Positions 9,114-19,428 are shown, numbered from the stretch's first letter. The stretch is DNA of 64,000 nucleotides from JAAGZL01 sp964628835 (GCA_964628835.1 CAZVME010000008.1:1-64000); one strand, 5' to 3'. The notes: generated by a model not told the origin, from the sequence alone. A program made the numbers and translations.

Positions 9114-9689
9114 ATGACAGACAAACTACATGAACGGGTATCGGCGCTGCTGGATAATGAACTGTCCGATACAGAGATGACCTCGACACTGACTGGACTG
9201 GACCAAAAGGCTGAACTCAGACAGATGTGGGACAGATACCACCTCATCGGCGATGTCATGCGCGGTGAGCCGATACAGTTTCGGGCCACGGAGATCTCGG
9301 ATCGAGTCAGACAGCAGGTTGAATCTGAACCGGCAATAATCTCCCTGCCCAAGAAGAGAGGACTCAGCGGCAGGAGATCCCACTGGATCAAGCCGGTGGC
9401 AGGAGCGGCACTGGCCGCATCGGTGGCCACTGTTGCCGTGATTAATGCACCCGGATTTTTAGGCCTGGATGAACCGGCAACGCCACAATTCACCGCCACC
9501 AGTATCAGCACCGTAACCCCGGCCACGCGTCAGAATTTATCTGGAACACGTTGGAGGAATCTTGCTAAGCCATCTCTGGAGACACGCTTAAATGGATATC
9601 TGGTTGACCACAGTGGACATGTATCCACTGGTACCGGCATCGGTGTAATGCCATATGCCACCTTTGTTGGCTACGATACCGAGCGCTAG
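9114..9689 (+). CDS. rseA: Anti-sigma-E factor RseA (MucA)
   Basis: RseA holds sigma-E at the inner membrane until envelope stress triggers its proteolysis. From the ATG at MTDKLHERVSALLDNELSD the protein has 191 residues. The cytoplasmic sigma-binding domain spans about residues 1-80, with the typical LSALxDNEL-like start and RYHLIGDVMRGE near residue 41. One membrane segment lies at about 93-111 and a periplasmic tail follows. Sequence beyond the sigma-binding domain is weakly conserved, as is usual. rseB begins six bases downstream. Confidence 0.92.
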   Translation: MTDKLHERVSALLDNELSDTEMTSTLTGLDQKAELRQMWDRYHLIGDVMRGEPIQFRATEISDRVRQQVESEPAIISLPKKRGLSGRRSHWIKPVAGAALAASVATVAVINAPGFLGLDEPATPQFTATSISTVTPATRQNLSGTRWRNLAKPSLETRLNGYLVDHSGHVSTGTGIGVMPYATFVGYDTER

Positions 9690-9695
9690 TACACC

Positions 9696-10676
9696 ATGTT
9701 TCGAAAGCTTCTTCTCATACAGTTACTGATTCTCCTACCCGTAGCTTCCCATGCAGTAGAGGCACGGAATGAGGCCTATAGATGGCTGGAGAAGATGCAC
9801 ACCGCAGTGCAACAGTTGAATTATGAAGGGACCTTCGTCTACTTGCATAACCAGCATATGGAATCTATGCACATAATACATACGGTTGTGAATGGCGTAG
9901 AACGCGAGCGGCTGATATCTCTCAACGGCGCCCAGCGCGAGGTGGTGCGTAGCAATGGTGAGGTGATCTGCATCCAGCCCGATATAAAAACGGTCCTGGT
10001 GGGTAAGCGTGCTAGCCCACGCGGTTTAGCCAATATCCTCCCCTACGAGCCAAGCAAGATATCTGCTTTTTATGATTTCAGGGTACAGGGTGAAGAGCGT
10101 ATAGCGGACAAAAAGACCAAAGTGATATTGGTAATACCCAAAGATGGCAATCGGTATGGGCACAGGGTTTCCCTGGACATGGACTCAGCCCTGCCACTAC
10201 GCACAGATCTCCTGGACAATTCCGGTAAACCGGTGTCCCAGATAATGTTTACCACCATGAAGGTCGGCCCGTTTATCCGTGATAATGCACTGGAACTGGT
10301 AACTAAAGATGAACTGAAGAAGTTCACCTGGAACTACAAAAAACCCATGCAAAATCAGGCCGGATTGGACAAGAAGAAAAGCAACTGGGTATTCAGCTCA
10401 CTCCCGGACGGTTTCAGAATGAGTCTGCATGAAAAGAGGGTTGCCGGTTCTAACGACAGTGGTGTAGAGCATTTTGTGTTTACCGATGGTTTGGCAACCA
10501 TGTCCGTATATATTGAAAAAGCCATGTCTGAAGGGCTGTTTGAAGGTGGCTCACAGATGGGAGCGGTCCACGCTTATGGAACCAAGGTTAACGGCTTTCA
10601 GATTACTGCCGTGGGTGAAGTCCCAGCACAGACTGTCAAAAGATTTGCCCAATCAGTCAAGGCAAAACAGGAGTAG
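9696..10676 (+). CDS. rseB: Periplasmic regulator RseB (MucB)
   Basis: RseB binds the periplasmic part of RseA and protects it from site-1 cleavage, sensing mislocalised lipopolysaccharide or lipoproteins. The 326-residue protein has a cleavable signal peptide (residues 1 to about 20, ending ASHA). A LolA/LppX-like N-terminal domain follows, with the family segment LNYEGTFVYLHN near residue 40, and a smaller C-terminal MucB/RseB domain. It is preceded by rseA and followed eight bases later by rseC. Confidence 0.95.
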   Translation: MFRKLLLIQLLILLPVASHAVEARNEAYRWLEKMHTAVQQLNYEGTFVYLHNQHMESMHIIHTVVNGVERERLISLNGAQREVVRSNGEVICIQPDIKTVLVGKRASPRGLANILPYEPSKISAFYDFRVQGEERIADKKTKVILVIPKDGNRYGHRVSLDMDSALPLRTDLLDNSGKPVSQIMFTTMKVGPFIRDNALELVTKDELKKFTWNYKKPMQNQAGLDKKKSNWVFSSLPDGFRMSLHEKRVAGSNDSGVEHFVFTDGLATMSVYIEKAMSEGLFEGGSQMGAVHAYGTKVNGFQITAVGEVPAQTVKRFAQSVKAKQE

Positions 10677-10684
10677 ATACACGC

Positions 10685-11176
10685 GTGATTGAAGAGACCG
10701 CATTGATACTAAGCTGCGATGGCGAACATGCAGACATAGAGACCAAACCGCAAAGTTCCTGTGGTGGCTGCACCTCCAGTAGCGTATGTGGTACCGGCGT
10801 ATTCTCCAAGGTGTTTGGCAATCGCAAGACCGTTGTTAGAGTAGTTAACAGCCTGCGGGCCAAGCCGGGAGAACAGGTGGTTATAGGTTTGCAGGAGTCG
10901 GCTCTCTCACGGGTATCCATGGTGTTCTACCTGGCCCCCATCTTAGCAATGATACTATTTGCAATCCTGGGACAGGAGATGGCGCTAAGGCTCGGTTATC
11001 TAACACAAGATCCTTTGGCTATCCTAGGGGGGGCAATTGGGTTATTTGCAGGTTTATGGTTGGTGCGCATGTTTTCCAGAACGGTACAGGAAGATACCCG
11101 CTACCAGCCGGTAATGTTGCGCTTGGCAACATCCGAAAAGGTTGTTTTTAATAGCGAGCCAAAACTGCCCGCATAA
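10685..11176 (+). CDS. rseC: Sigma-E regulatory protein RseC (MucC)
   Basis: RseC is an inner-membrane protein of the sigma-E operon and is also linked to reducing SoxR-type clusters. The 163-residue product starts at a GTG. It has an N-terminal cysteine cluster (Cys26, Cys29, Cys35 in CGGCTSSSVCGTG) that could bind a metal cluster. Two transmembrane helices are at about 79-98 and 108-127. The fourth member of the operon, it lies 95 bases before mucD. Confidence 0.93.
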   Translation: MIEETALILSCDGEHADIETKPQSSCGGCTSSSVCGTGVFSKVFGNRKTVVRVVNSLRAKPGEQVVIGLQESALSRVSMVFYLAPILAMILFAILGQEMALRLGYLTQDPLAILGGAIGLFAGLWLVRMFSRTVQEDTRYQPVMLRLATSEKVVFNSEPKLPA

Positions 11177-11207
11177 GATCTTTGGTGATGTAGCTAACAA
11201 GATTGCA

Positions 11208-11235
11208 GGAACTTCTTACTAATCTGAAGCTCTAT
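11208..11235 (+). promoter_or_regulatory. Candidate sigma-E promoter of mucD
   Basis: GGAACTT at 11208-11214, then 16 bases, then TCTAT at 11231-11235 is a near-consensus ECF sigma-E promoter. The mucD ATG is 36 bases downstream and AGGAG lies between. It would let sigma-E boost the protease independently of the upstream operon genes. Confidence 0.6.
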
Positions 11236-11271
11236 TAGGTTCGCCAAATTACTGTTTTACAGGAGTTATAG

Positions 11272-12714
11272 ATGAGCAATTTGCTTATGAATAGACATTT
11301 ACATGCCGCACTGCTTTCCATCCTGCTGCTACTTATAGCGGTTGCCAGCCAGGCACAACAACTGCCGGACTTTACCGGCATAGTGGAGCAGAGCAGTCCC
11401 GCAGTGGTGAATATCAGCACCAAGCAGAAAAAACAGGCGCGACGCAAATTAAAGCATGATTTCAGAATCCCCGGTTTCCCAGAAAACAGCCCATTTGAAG
11501 ATCTGTTCCGCCGCTTTGAAGAGAGAGAGAGAGGCAGGGGAGGGGATGATGGGAAAGAGCTGAGACCACAGTCACTCGGGTCCGGGTTCATCATAACCAG
11601 CGACGGTTATGTGATGACCAATAACCATGTGGTTGAGCAGGCGGATGAAGTCATCGTCAGACTCAGCGACCGGCGTGAATTTGAGGCCGAGGTCATCGGC
11701 CGTGACAAGCGGAGTGATACTGCAATCTTAAAGATCGATGCCAAAGACCTGCCCACGGTAAAGATCGGTAAATCCAGCAACCTGAAGGTAGGTGAGTGGG
11801 TACTGGCCATCGGCTCACCCTTTGGGTTTGACCACACGGTCACCGCCGGTATCGTAAGCGCCAAAGGGCGAAGTCTACCCAGCGAAAACTATGTTCCATT
11901 TATCCAGACTGATGTGGCCATCAATCCGGGCAATTCAGGTGGGCCACTGTTCAACCTCAACGGTGAAGTGGTCGGGGTCAACTCGCAGATATACAGCCGC
12001 ACCGGTGGCTTTATGGGACTTTCCTTCGCCATACCAATTGAGGTGGCAATGAACGTCTCCGACCAGCTCCGCACCAGCGGGAAGGTATCCCGTGGCTGGC
12101 TTGGTGTGTTGATACAGGATGTCACCAAGGATCTGGCCGATTCATTTGGGATGGATCAACCAGGTGGTGCTCTGGTCTCCAGGGTCCTGCCCGACAGCCC
12201 GGCAGAGCAGGCAAAATTGAAAGCAGGGGATGTAATACTGGAGTTCAACGGGACCAGGCTGATGAACTCATCCCAGCTTCCACCTATAGTCGGAGCCAGC
12301 CCGGTGAACAAGTCGTCCAGTGTCACCATTCTACGCCATGGCAAGCGCATGGTGCTGGATGTAACCATTGGTGAACTCCCTTCAGATGATGAGATCCAGA
12401 GCAGGTCGCCACGTCTAGGCAAAGCCACCCAGAAGCTTCTGGGCATTAAGGTGAAGGAGCTTACTGAAGAGCAGCGCGAACGGATGCAGTCGAAGGACGG
12501 TGGTGTAATCGTGACAAAAGTTGGGGCCGGAGCTGGCAGATCTGCCGGCATCAGGCGTGGTGATGTTATTCAGATGATTAACAACCAGCGGGTGTCCGGC
12601 ATCAAGGATTTTAAACAGGTAGTGAAGAAGATAGAGCCTGGCAAGAGCGTTGCTGTATTGGTCTTGAGATACACCGGTCCGGTTTTTCTGGCGCTGAAGG
12701 TGCCAAAGAAATAG
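11272..12714 (+). CDS. mucD: Periplasmic serine protease MucD (DegP/HtrA family)
   Basis: This 480-residue DegP-type protease and chaperone clears misfolded periplasmic proteins. It has a signal peptide (to about residue 28, VASQA). The trypsin-like triad is readable: His119 in NNHVVEQ, Asp149 in RSDTAIL and Ser222 in GNSGGPL. Two PDZ domains follow at about residues 275-370 and 390-480. An AGGAG site precedes the ATG. As in Pseudomonas, the protease gene closes the sigma-E operon, and a sigma-E-like promoter lies directly upstream. Confidence 0.95.
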   Translation: MSNLLMNRHLHAALLSILLLLIAVASQAQQLPDFTGIVEQSSPAVVNISTKQKKQARRKLKHDFRIPGFPENSPFEDLFRRFEERERGRGGDDGKELRPQSLGSGFIITSDGYVMTNNHVVEQADEVIVRLSDRREFEAEVIGRDKRSDTAILKIDAKDLPTVKIGKSSNLKVGEWVLAIGSPFGFDHTVTAGIVSAKGRSLPSENYVPFIQTDVAINPGNSGGPLFNLNGEVVGVNSQIYSRTGGFMGLSFAIPIEVAMNVSDQLRTSGKVSRGWLGVLIQDVTKDLADSFGMDQPGGALVSRVLPDSPAEQAKLKAGDVILEFNGTRLMNSSQLPPIVGASPVNKSSSVTILRHGKRMVLDVTIGELPSDDEIQSRSPRLGKATQKLLGIKVKELTEEQRERMQSKDGGVIVTKVGAGAGRSAGIRRGDVIQMINNQRVSGIKDFKQVVKKIEPGKSVAVLVLRYTGPVFLALKVPKK

Positions 12715-12974
12715 TGAATAAACAAGCAGTTACCATGTACTACAGACATGGATGTCATCTGTGTGAAGATATGCTGTTACACCTGCATGAGCTGCAAAAG
12801 ACAGAGCAATTTGAAGTTGAAACGGTAGATATCGATAGTAATAGCAATCTCCAAAAACGCTACGGGACCCTAATCCCGGTACTTGAGGGTGGTGGTAGCG
12901 AGTTGTGTCATTACTATCTGGATGAGGTGGCATTACGAGGCTATTTGAGCGGTCAGACAAGTGCGGTATCATAG
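12714..12974 (+). CDS. Glutaredoxin-like thiol protein (DUF836 type)
   Basis: The 86-residue protein has a thioredoxin-fold N-terminus with a CxxC redox motif (Cys14-His-Leu-Cys17) and the cis-proline region TLIPVLE near residue 57. This fits the small glutaredoxin-like DUF836 family often found near mucD or lepA in gammaproteobacteria. The GTG start overlaps the mucD stop by one base (TAGTG), implying coupling. The substrate is unknown. A strong terminator follows. Confidence 0.8.
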   Translation: MNKQAVTMYYRHGCHLCEDMLLHLHELQKTEQFEVETVDIDSNSNLQKRYGTLIPVLEGGGSELCHYYLDEVALRGYLSGQTSAVS

Positions 12975-13044
12975 CGTCCACTACAGAGTCGCGCCGTAAT
13001 ACAGAGCTTGCAGTTTATTATGGTGCCTGCCAGTACCTTTTGGG

Positions 13045-13077
13045 AACGGAACTTTTCTGGAGAAAAGTTCCGTTTTT
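13045..13077 (+). terminator. Rho-independent terminator after the sigma-E operon
   Basis: A perfect 13-bp stem (13045-13057 with 13062-13074) around a TGGA loop ends in a run of five T. It lies 70 bases after the glutaredoxin-like gene and before lepA, closing the rpoE-to-mucD transcription unit. Confidence 0.9.
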
Positions 13078-13152
13078 CCTTTTAGATGGACAAAATTATT
13101 CAGTGTCTCCGTAACTGACAGTTGCTGGAACACAAGGTAGCTAAATTGCATA

Positions 13153-14958
13153 ATGACTGATCTTCAACACATTCGAAACTTCTCCATCATTGCCCATATT
13201 GACCATGGTAAATCCACCATAGCGGACCGTTTCATCCAGATTTGTGGGGGGCTAAGTGAGCGGGAGATGGGTGATCAGGTCCTGGACTCCATGGATCTGG
13301 AACGCGAGCGTGGCATAACCATCAAGGCACAGAGCGTGACCCTCTCCTATACCGCAAAAAATGGTGAGGTGTACCAGCTCAACTTTATCGATACCCCGGG
13401 ACACGTTGATTTCTCCTACGAAGTATCCAGGTCACTGGCCGCCTGTGAAGGAGCACTACTGGTGGTGGATGCAGCTCAGGGGGTAGAGGCCCAGAGTGTG
13501 GCCAACTGCTATACGGCAATTGAGCAAGGGCTTGAGGTGTTGCCAGTATTGAACAAGATTGACCTCCCGGCAGCCGAACCGGAGCGTGTAATCAATGAGA
13601 TTGAAGAGATTATTGGCCTGGAAGCAGAACATGCCATGCGAGTCAGCGCCAAAAGTGGAGTGGGAATCCCAGATCTGCTGGAGCAGTTGGTGGAACACAT
13701 TCCAGCACCGGTTGGCGATAGAAACAAACCTCTACAGGCCCTGATCATTGATTCATGGTTTGATAGTTATGTGGGTGTAATCTCCCTGATCCGGGTTATG
13801 AACGGCAGCATCAAACGCAAGGACAAGATGTATATCATGTCCACAGATCGTTCCTACCAAGTGGAGAAAGTAGGTGTATTTAGCCCGAAACAGGAAGAGA
13901 AGGATCACCTGGGGCCAGGAGAGGTGGGATTTGTCATCGCCGGAATCAAAGATATTGATGGTGCCCCGGTTGGCGATACCATAACTCTAAACGACCGCAA
14001 GGCCGAGCAACAACTCCCTGGTTTCACCGAGATGCGCCCCCGCGTATTCTCCGGCCTCTATCCAATCAGTTCCGATGACTATGAGTCATTCAGAGATGCC
14101 CTGAAAAAGCTGAAATTGAATGATGCAGCACTGCATTTCGAACCGGAGACATCCCAGGCCCTGGGTTTCGGCTTTCGTTGTGGATTTCTCGGCATGTTGC
14201 ATATGGAGATCGTACAGGAGAGGCTGGAACGTGAATACAACCTGGATCTAATCTCCACTGCCCCCACCGTAATCTATGAGGTGGAAAAGAGCGATGGCGA
14301 GATCATCATGATAGATAATCCTGCCGCATTGCCAGACGCCAGCAAGATCGAGGAGATACGGGAACCGCTGATTGAGGCCACCATCCTGGTACCCCAGGAT
14401 TACCTGGGTAACGTGATTAATCTATGCATAGAAAAGCGCGGTACCCAGAAGAACCTGCAATATCTTGGTGGCCAGGTACAACTCACCTACGAACTACCCA
14501 TGAACGAAGTGGTCATGGACTTTTTTGATCGTCTAAAATCGGTAAGCCGTGGCTATGCCTCTTTTGAGTATGAGTTCAAGCGCTTTCAAGTTGCACCTCT
14601 GGTCAAGCTGGAAATCCTGATCAATACAGAGAAGGTGGATGCACTATCACTGATCGTACATCGGGATAACGCCGATAGCCGTGGCAGAGAGTTGACGGTG
14701 AAGATGAAAGAGATTATCCCTCGTCAGATGTTCGAGGTGGCCATACAGGCGGCCATAGGCAGCAAAATTATCGCCCGCACCACAGTAAAAGCCCTGCGTA
14801 AAAATGTAACCGCAAAGTGCTATGGCGGCGATATTACCCGCAAACGCAAATTGTTGGAAAAACAAAAAGCCGGTAAAAAGCGTATGAAACAGGTGGGCAG
14901 GGTGGAGATCCCTCAAGAGGCGTTTCTTGCCGTTCTGCGCGTAGGCAAGGATAATTGA
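13153..14958 (+). CDS. lepA: Elongation factor 4 (LepA)
   Basis: LepA is a translational GTPase that acts on stalled or initiating ribosomes and on 30S biogenesis. The 601-residue protein opens with the G1 motif AHIDHGKST near residue 14. G3 is in DTPGHVDF and G4 in NKIDLP. The LepA-specific C-terminal domain ends in [19 protein letters not shown]. Length is exact for the family. lepB follows, the conserved partnership that gave the gene its name. Confidence 0.98.
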   Translation: MTDLQHIRNFSIIAHIDHGKSTIADRFIQICGGLSEREMGDQVLDSMDLERERGITIKAQSVTLSYTAKNGEVYQLNFIDTPGHVDFSYEVSRSLAACEGALLVVDAAQGVEAQSVANCYTAIEQGLEVLPVLNKIDLPAAEPERVINEIEEIIGLEAEHAMRVSAKSGVGIPDLLEQLVEHIPAPVGDRNKPLQALIIDSWFDSYVGVISLIRVMNGSIKRKDKMYIMSTDRSYQVEKVGVFSPKQEEKDHLGPGEVGFVIAGIKDIDGAPVGDTITLNDRKAEQQLPGFTEMRPRVFSGLYPISSDDYESFRDALKKLKLNDAALHFEPETSQALGFGFRCGFLGMLHMEIVQERLEREYNLDLISTAPTVIYEVEKSDGEIIMIDNPAALPDASKIEEIREPLIEATILVPQDYLGNVINLCIEKRGTQKNLQYLGGQVQLTYELPMNEVVMDFFDRLKSVSRGYASFEYEFKRFQVAPLVKLEILINTEKVDALSLIVHRDNADSRGRELTVKMKEIIPRQMFEVAIQAAIGSKIIARTTVKALRKNVTAKCYGGDITRKRKLLEKQKAGKKRMKQVGRVEIPQEAFLAVLRVGKDN

Positions 14959-15032
14959 CCTGACACATCAGGCCATAATGCGTATAGATCGGGCAATTAC
15001 TACATGATAATGAAAATAACAGAAGGGTATGT

Positions 15033-15872
15033 ATGAACATTGATTTTCCATTGATACTGGTACTAGCCACACTCATAACTGGTGGGATCTGGCTTATTGA
15101 TGCCATGTTTTTTGCCTCCAAAAGGAGAATGAGCGCCTCTGGCATCTATATTGATTCAGCGGCGACAGGCGGTAAAGAACCCATCATTGTTGAATATGCG
15201 CGTTCATTTTTTCCAGTGATACTAGCTGTATTGGTACTGCGGTCTGCGGTAGTTGAACCTTTCAGGATTCCATCTGGCTCTATGATGCCAACACTCCTGA
15301 TTGGCGACTTCATCCTGGTCAACAAATTCAGCTACGGCATACGCCTGCCGGTGTTGAATAAAAAAATAGTGGACTTTGATGAGCCAAAAACCGGGGATGT
15401 TGTGGTATTTCGTTATCCAAAAGATCCAACTATTGACTATATTAAACGTGTGGTTGCCGTACCTGGAGACACCATTGACTATCGCGACAAGACTTTGATT
15501 ATCAATGGCAAAGCAACCAAGCAGGTTCAACTGGGGCTGTATAATGGCATCGGCTCTGGAGCGAGGATGACCGGGACCCTGGAAAATGTTGAAACTATAG
15601 GCGAGGTGGAGCACTCAATCCTGGTCAATCAGTTGTATCCAGATCTGCCACCAGGTTGTCAAATGCTGACGAGTGGCACCATAACCGTACCAGAGGGCTA
15701 CTACTTTGTTATGGGCGATAACCGGGACAACAGTAATGACAGTCGCTGTTGGGGTTATGTCCCGGAGAAAAACCTGGTGGGCAAGGCGTTTGCAGTATGG
15801 ATGAGCTGGGATTCACAGCGGGACAACGTTCTACCCATTGCCTGGGAAAGGATTGGAGAGGGAATAGAGTAG
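15033..15872 (+). CDS. lepB: Signal peptidase I LepB
   Basis: LepB removes signal peptides of exported proteins at the inner membrane. The 279-residue product has two N-terminal membrane segments (about residues 5-25 and 58-75). The catalytic Ser83 is in PSGSMMPT, the general-base Lys138 in YIKRVVAVPGD, and the box-D/E motif GDNRDNSNDSR is near residue 230. It lies 74 bases after lepA in the expected order. Confidence 0.97.
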   Translation: MNIDFPLILVLATLITGGIWLIDAMFFASKRRMSASGIYIDSAATGGKEPIIVEYARSFFPVILAVLVLRSAVVEPFRIPSGSMMPTLLIGDFILVNKFSYGIRLPVLNKKIVDFDEPKTGDVVVFRYPKDPTIDYIKRVVAVPGDTIDYRDKTLIINGKATKQVQLGLYNGIGSGARMTGTLENVETIGEVEHSILVNQLYPDLPPGCQMLTSGTITVPEGYYFVMGDNRDNSNDSRCWGYVPEKNLVGKAFAVWMSWDSQRDNVLPIAWERIGEGIE

Positions 15873-15939
15873 TAGCAATCATCCACATTTAAGCTGAAAT
15901 AGAATAAGAGTAATAATTAATGGAGAGGAGGCTAGTACA

Positions 15940-16317
15940 ATGAAACGCAACATTAACAAGCAGCTTGGCATGACAGGTATGGGTTGGATGACCATACTAT
16001 TTTTGATTGGCTTTTTTGCCATGCTCACCTTTAAGCTGGCCCCGATATATTTGGAAAACTACTCAGTAAAAAATATTCTGCACTCATTTAAAGAAGAGCC
16101 ACTTATCACCCAAAAGAGCAAGGCGGATATTCGAAGAATGTTCATGTCACGTCTGATTACCAATGGGATAAGAGACATCAAAAAAGAGAGCATCAAAATC
16201 GATAAGAAACCGGGCATATTAAAAATTGGATTCGCCTATAACGTGCGTAAGCCAATGGTAGGAAATATTGATGTGGTTGTAACATTTGGTGATGAGATTG
16301 AACTGGTGTCGAATTGA
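15940..16317 (+). CDS. DUF4845 family membrane protein
   Basis: The 125-residue protein has one N-terminal hydrophobic helix (about residues 12-33) and a small extracytoplasmic domain, matching DUF4845 proteins encoded between lepB and rnc in many gammaproteobacteria. Its function is unknown; the link is positional. A GGAGAGGAGG ribosome site precedes the ATG. Its stop overlaps the TTG start of rnc by three bases (TTGA), suggesting translational coupling. Confidence 0.85.
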   Translation: MKRNINKQLGMTGMGWMTILFLIGFFAMLTFKLAPIYLENYSVKNILHSFKEEPLITQKSKADIRRMFMSRLITNGIRDIKKESIKIDKKPGILKIGFAYNVRKPMVGNIDVVVTFGDEIELVSN

Positions 16318-16994
16318 GAGAACCCATAGAACATCTTTGCCGAAAAATCGGCTATGACTTTTCAGATCAGGCACTAATTGACAAGGCACTAACCCACAGA
16401 AGTGCTGGTGGCACAAATAACGAGAGAATGGAGTTTCTGGGGGACTCAATCCTGGGATTTATTATTGCAGATCAGTTGTTTCATAACCTGGCCCATGCAG
16501 ATGAAGGTGACATGAGCCGGTTGAGGTCTAACCTGGTCAGAGGCGCGACCTTGGCCGAGTTAGCAAGAGAGATTGACCTGGGTAAATATCTGTTACTGGG
16601 ACCAGGTGAGCTCCGCAGCGGTGGACAATCCAGGGATTCAATTCTGGCCGATGCCCTGGAAGCCATCTTTGCCGCAGTATATCTGGATGGTGGTTATAGT
16701 GCCGTTCGCAACTTCATTCTCAACCTGTACAAAAGCCGGCTGGATAGCATTACCACCAACAAACAGCTCAAGGATCCAAAGACCAGACTGCAGGAGTATC
16801 TTCAGGCTAAGCACCACAATCTCCCTAAATACAGTGTCATAGAAGTCACGGGTGAACAGCATGACCAGAATTTCACCATCAAGTGCGTAATTGATGATCT
16901 TGATATGAATGCAGTCGCCACCGGTTCAAGCCGCCGCAAGGCAGAACAGAAGGCAGCAGATACGTTGCTGAAAGAGTTATTACAAGATGTCTAA
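16314..16994 (+). CDS. rnc: Ribonuclease III
   Basis: RNase III cleaves double-stranded RNA in rRNA maturation and mRNA decay. The 226-residue product has the signature NERMEFLGDSILG at about residues 36-48, including the catalytic Glu40 and Asp44. The second acidic site is near DALEAIFAAVYLDGG, and a C-terminal dsRNA-binding domain covers about 155-226. The start is a TTG fused to the upstream stop; a rare start may lower expression. The end overlaps era by eight bases. Confidence 0.96.
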   Translation: MREPIEHLCRKIGYDFSDQALIDKALTHRSAGGTNNERMEFLGDSILGFIIADQLFHNLAHADEGDMSRLRSNLVRGATLAELAREIDLGKYLLLGPGELRSGGQSRDSILADALEAIFAAVYLDGGYSAVRNFILNLYKSRLDSITTNKQLKDPKTRLQEYLQAKHHNLPKYSVIEVTGEQHDQNFTIKCVIDDLDMNAVATGSSRRKAEQKAADTLLKELLQDV

Positions 16995-17883
16995 GAAAAC
17001 AAACCACTGTGGATTTGCCGCGATAGTTGGACGTCCAAACGTGGGGAAATCCACCTTGTTAAACCGGATTATTGGTCAGAAGCTGGCCATAACATCACAC
17101 AAGCCCCAAACCACTCGTCACAGCATTCTGGGCGTTAAAACCGACCCTGATGGTCAAATAGTCTACGTCGACACCCCGGGCATCCACACACGCGGCACCC
17201 AGCCCATGAACAAGTACCTGAACCGCACGGCAAGGTCGGCTTTGGCTGATGTGGATCTGTTGCTGTTTGTGATTGAGGCGCTGCGCTGGACCGAAGAGGA
17301 TGAGATGGTGCTGAAGACCATCGGTAATTATGGTCTAAATTGCATCCTGTTGGTTAATAAGGTGGATAGGGTTAAAGACAAACAAGAGCTACTGCCGTTT
17401 ATATCTGAGATCGCAGCCAAATACAGCTTTTCAGAGGTTATTCCGCTTTCTGCACTCAACGGTTCCAACGTCTCAGAACTGGAGCAGAAGGTCCTTGCGG
17501 CCATGCCTGAAGGGGATAATATCTACCCAGATGATCAACTGACTAATCGCTCTGAACGTTTTTTTGCTGCTGAATTTGTACGTGAGCAACTTACTCAACG
17601 CTATGCTCAAGAGATCCCATATGCATTGACGGTTGAAATAGAACAGTTCGAGGTGGTCAAAGAGCTCTACCGTATACATGCCTTGATTTGGGTGGAGCGT
17701 GAAGGACAGAAAAACATCATCATCGGCAAGAATGGAGCAGCACTCAAAGAGGTTGCAATGCAGGCTCGTAAGGAGATGGAGAAATTCTTTGGGCACAAAG
17801 TCTTTCTAAAGGTGTGGGTCAAAGTGAAAAAGAGCTGGTCCACAGACAGCAAGTCACTACACCAGCTTGGTTATGGTGACTAA
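16987..17883 (+). CDS. era: GTPase Era
   Basis: Era binds the 3' end of 16S rRNA and couples 30S maturation to growth. The 298-residue protein has the GTPase motifs GRPNVGKST (residue 16), DTPG and NKVD, then a C-terminal KH domain with the GKNGAALK loop near residue 243. The rnc-era overlap is the conserved arrangement. Confidence 0.97.
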   Translation: MSKKTNHCGFAAIVGRPNVGKSTLLNRIIGQKLAITSHKPQTTRHSILGVKTDPDGQIVYVDTPGIHTRGTQPMNKYLNRTARSALADVDLLLFVIEALRWTEEDEMVLKTIGNYGLNCILLVNKVDRVKDKQELLPFISEIAAKYSFSEVIPLSALNGSNVSELEQKVLAAMPEGDNIYPDDQLTNRSERFFAAEFVREQLTQRYAQEIPYALTVEIEQFEVVKELYRIHALIWVEREGQKNIIIGKNGAALKEVAMQARKEMEKFFGHKVFLKVWVKVKKSWSTDSKSLHQLGYGD

Positions 17884-17914
17884 TAGTGGTGCATAGATTA
17901 ATGCCTTAACTACC

Positions 17915-18604
17915 ATGTATCGCGCCTACCTCTTACACCGTAGCCCCTACTCAAACAGCAGCCTGTTGCTGGAGTGCTTTACCAAAGAACATGGTCGCTT
18001 TCCTGCTATAGCCAAAGGCGCAAGGAGTGGAAGAAAATCTGGCGCCGCAACCCTACAGCCCTTTAATCCGTTAATCATTCGTATTGCAGGGAAGGGGGAG
18101 GTCAAGACCCTGGCCGGATATGAACAAGAGACAACGGGGCCAAACCTGCAAGGAAAGAGCATGTATTGCGGGTTTTACCTGAATGAACTACTGGTACGAA
18201 TACTCGCAAGAAATGATCCACACGAAGATCTGTTCGCACACTACGAGAGTGCCCTGATAGCACTTTCAACCAGCGACAATATCGAACCAGCACTGCGTCA
18301 ATTTGAAGTGGCGCTGTTGAACGAGTTGGGCTACGGTTTACAACTGGAGGTAGAAGTGGAGGCGGGTGATCCAATCAAGCCGGACTCATACTATACCTTT
18401 GAATTGGAGAGTGGCCCCAAACAGGCAGCTCCCTCCGACCACAACTCAATCATCGGTAGCACGCTACAGGCATTGGCCGGACACAGACCGTTCATGGAAA
18501 CAGAAAAAAACCAGGCGCGCAGACTTATGCGAAGGGTACTTGCACACTATCTGGGTGATCGTCCGCTTAAGAGCCGTGAACTGTTTAGCCAAAATTTCAG
18601 ATAA
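17915..18604 (+). CDS. recO: DNA repair protein RecO
   Basis: RecO loads RecA on SSB-coated DNA in the RecFOR pathway. The 229-residue product has the N-terminal OB-fold start [15 protein letters not shown] and the family segment [12 protein letters not shown] near residue 86, then a helical C-terminus. The era-recO-pdxJ order is standard. It lacks an obvious zinc-binding cysteine set, as in other gammaproteobacterial RecO proteins. Confidence 0.95.
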   Translation: MYRAYLLHRSPYSNSSLLLECFTKEHGRFPAIAKGARSGRKSGAATLQPFNPLIIRIAGKGEVKTLAGYEQETTGPNLQGKSMYCGFYLNELLVRILARNDPHEDLFAHYESALIALSTSDNIEPALRQFEVALLNELGYGLQLEVEVEAGDPIKPDSYYTFELESGPKQAAPSDHNSIIGSTLQALAGHRPFMETEKNQARRLMRRVLAHYLGDRPLKSRELFSQNFR

Positions 18605-18621
18605 TCAGAGACTCCACAAAT

Positions 18622-19353
18622 ATGAAACAGAGAGATGAAATACTACTTGGGGTCAATATTGATCACATCGCCACAGTGCGACAGGCGCGTGGAACAATTT
18701 ACCCGGAACCGGTGCAAGCAGCACTGGTGGCGGAACAGGCTGGCGCCGATGTAATCACTCTACACCTACGGGAAGACCGGCGGCATATTCAAGACCGCGA
18801 TGTTGAGATATTGATAGATATGTTGCAGACCAGAATGAATCTGGAGATGGCGGCTACTCAGGAGATGCTGGGGATTGCCACCCGGTTAAAACCCCACGAT
18901 TGCTGCATAGTACCGGAAAAGCGTGAAGAGCTGACCACTGAGGGTGGACTGGATGTGCTAGGCAATATTGATTATCTGACAGATTACTGTGCAACTCTGA
19001 AACAGGCCAGCACCAGGGTGTCCCTGTTTATAGATGCGGATCTATCCCAGATAGATGCAGCCAATACAGTCGGTGCGCCGGTGGTTGAGATACACACCGG
19101 ACACTACGCTGACGCCACCACAGATGAAGAGAGAGAAAGAGAACTGGTAAGAATAACAACAGCAGTAAAGCATGGCACGGAGATTGGGCTGCAAGTAAAT
19201 GCCGGGCACGGACTCGATTATCACAATGTCAAAGCCATTACAGATATTCCAGACATCATTGAACTGAATATTGGTCACTCCATCATTGCCCGCGCCCTGT
19301 TCACTGGTCTGGCCCAGGCGGTATCTGACATGAAGTCACTCCTGGTTCGGTAG
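18622..19353 (+). CDS. pdxJ: Pyridoxine 5'-phosphate synthase PdxJ
   Basis: PdxJ condenses aminoacetone phosphate with deoxyxylulose phosphate in the last ring-forming step of vitamin B6 synthesis. The 243-residue TIM-barrel protein carries [16 protein letters not shown] near residue 8, [10 protein letters not shown] near 49 and the C-terminal phosphate-binding GHGLDYHN and [11 protein letters not shown]. It closes the rnc-era-recO-pdxJ block. No acpS follows. Confidence 0.96.
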   Translation: MKQRDEILLGVNIDHIATVRQARGTIYPEPVQAALVAEQAGADVITLHLREDRRHIQDRDVEILIDMLQTRMNLEMAATQEMLGIATRLKPHDCCIVPEKREELTTEGGLDVLGNIDYLTDYCATLKQASTRVSLFIDADLSQIDAANTVGAPVVEIHTGHYADATTDEERERELVRITTAVKHGTEIGLQVNAGHGLDYHNVKAITDIPDIIELNIGHSIIARALFTGLAQAVSDMKSLLVR

Positions 19354-19428
19354 TTAATTCCAGAGATCTAACATCAACTATACTGATTGTAATAACAGAC
19401 AAATTAGTAGACACAAGAAAACAATAAT

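Noticed and set aside
13048..13054. GGAACTT resembling a sigma-E -35 box before lepA
   Set aside because: It is one arm of the perfect terminator hairpin and no TCnAA lies at the right distance.
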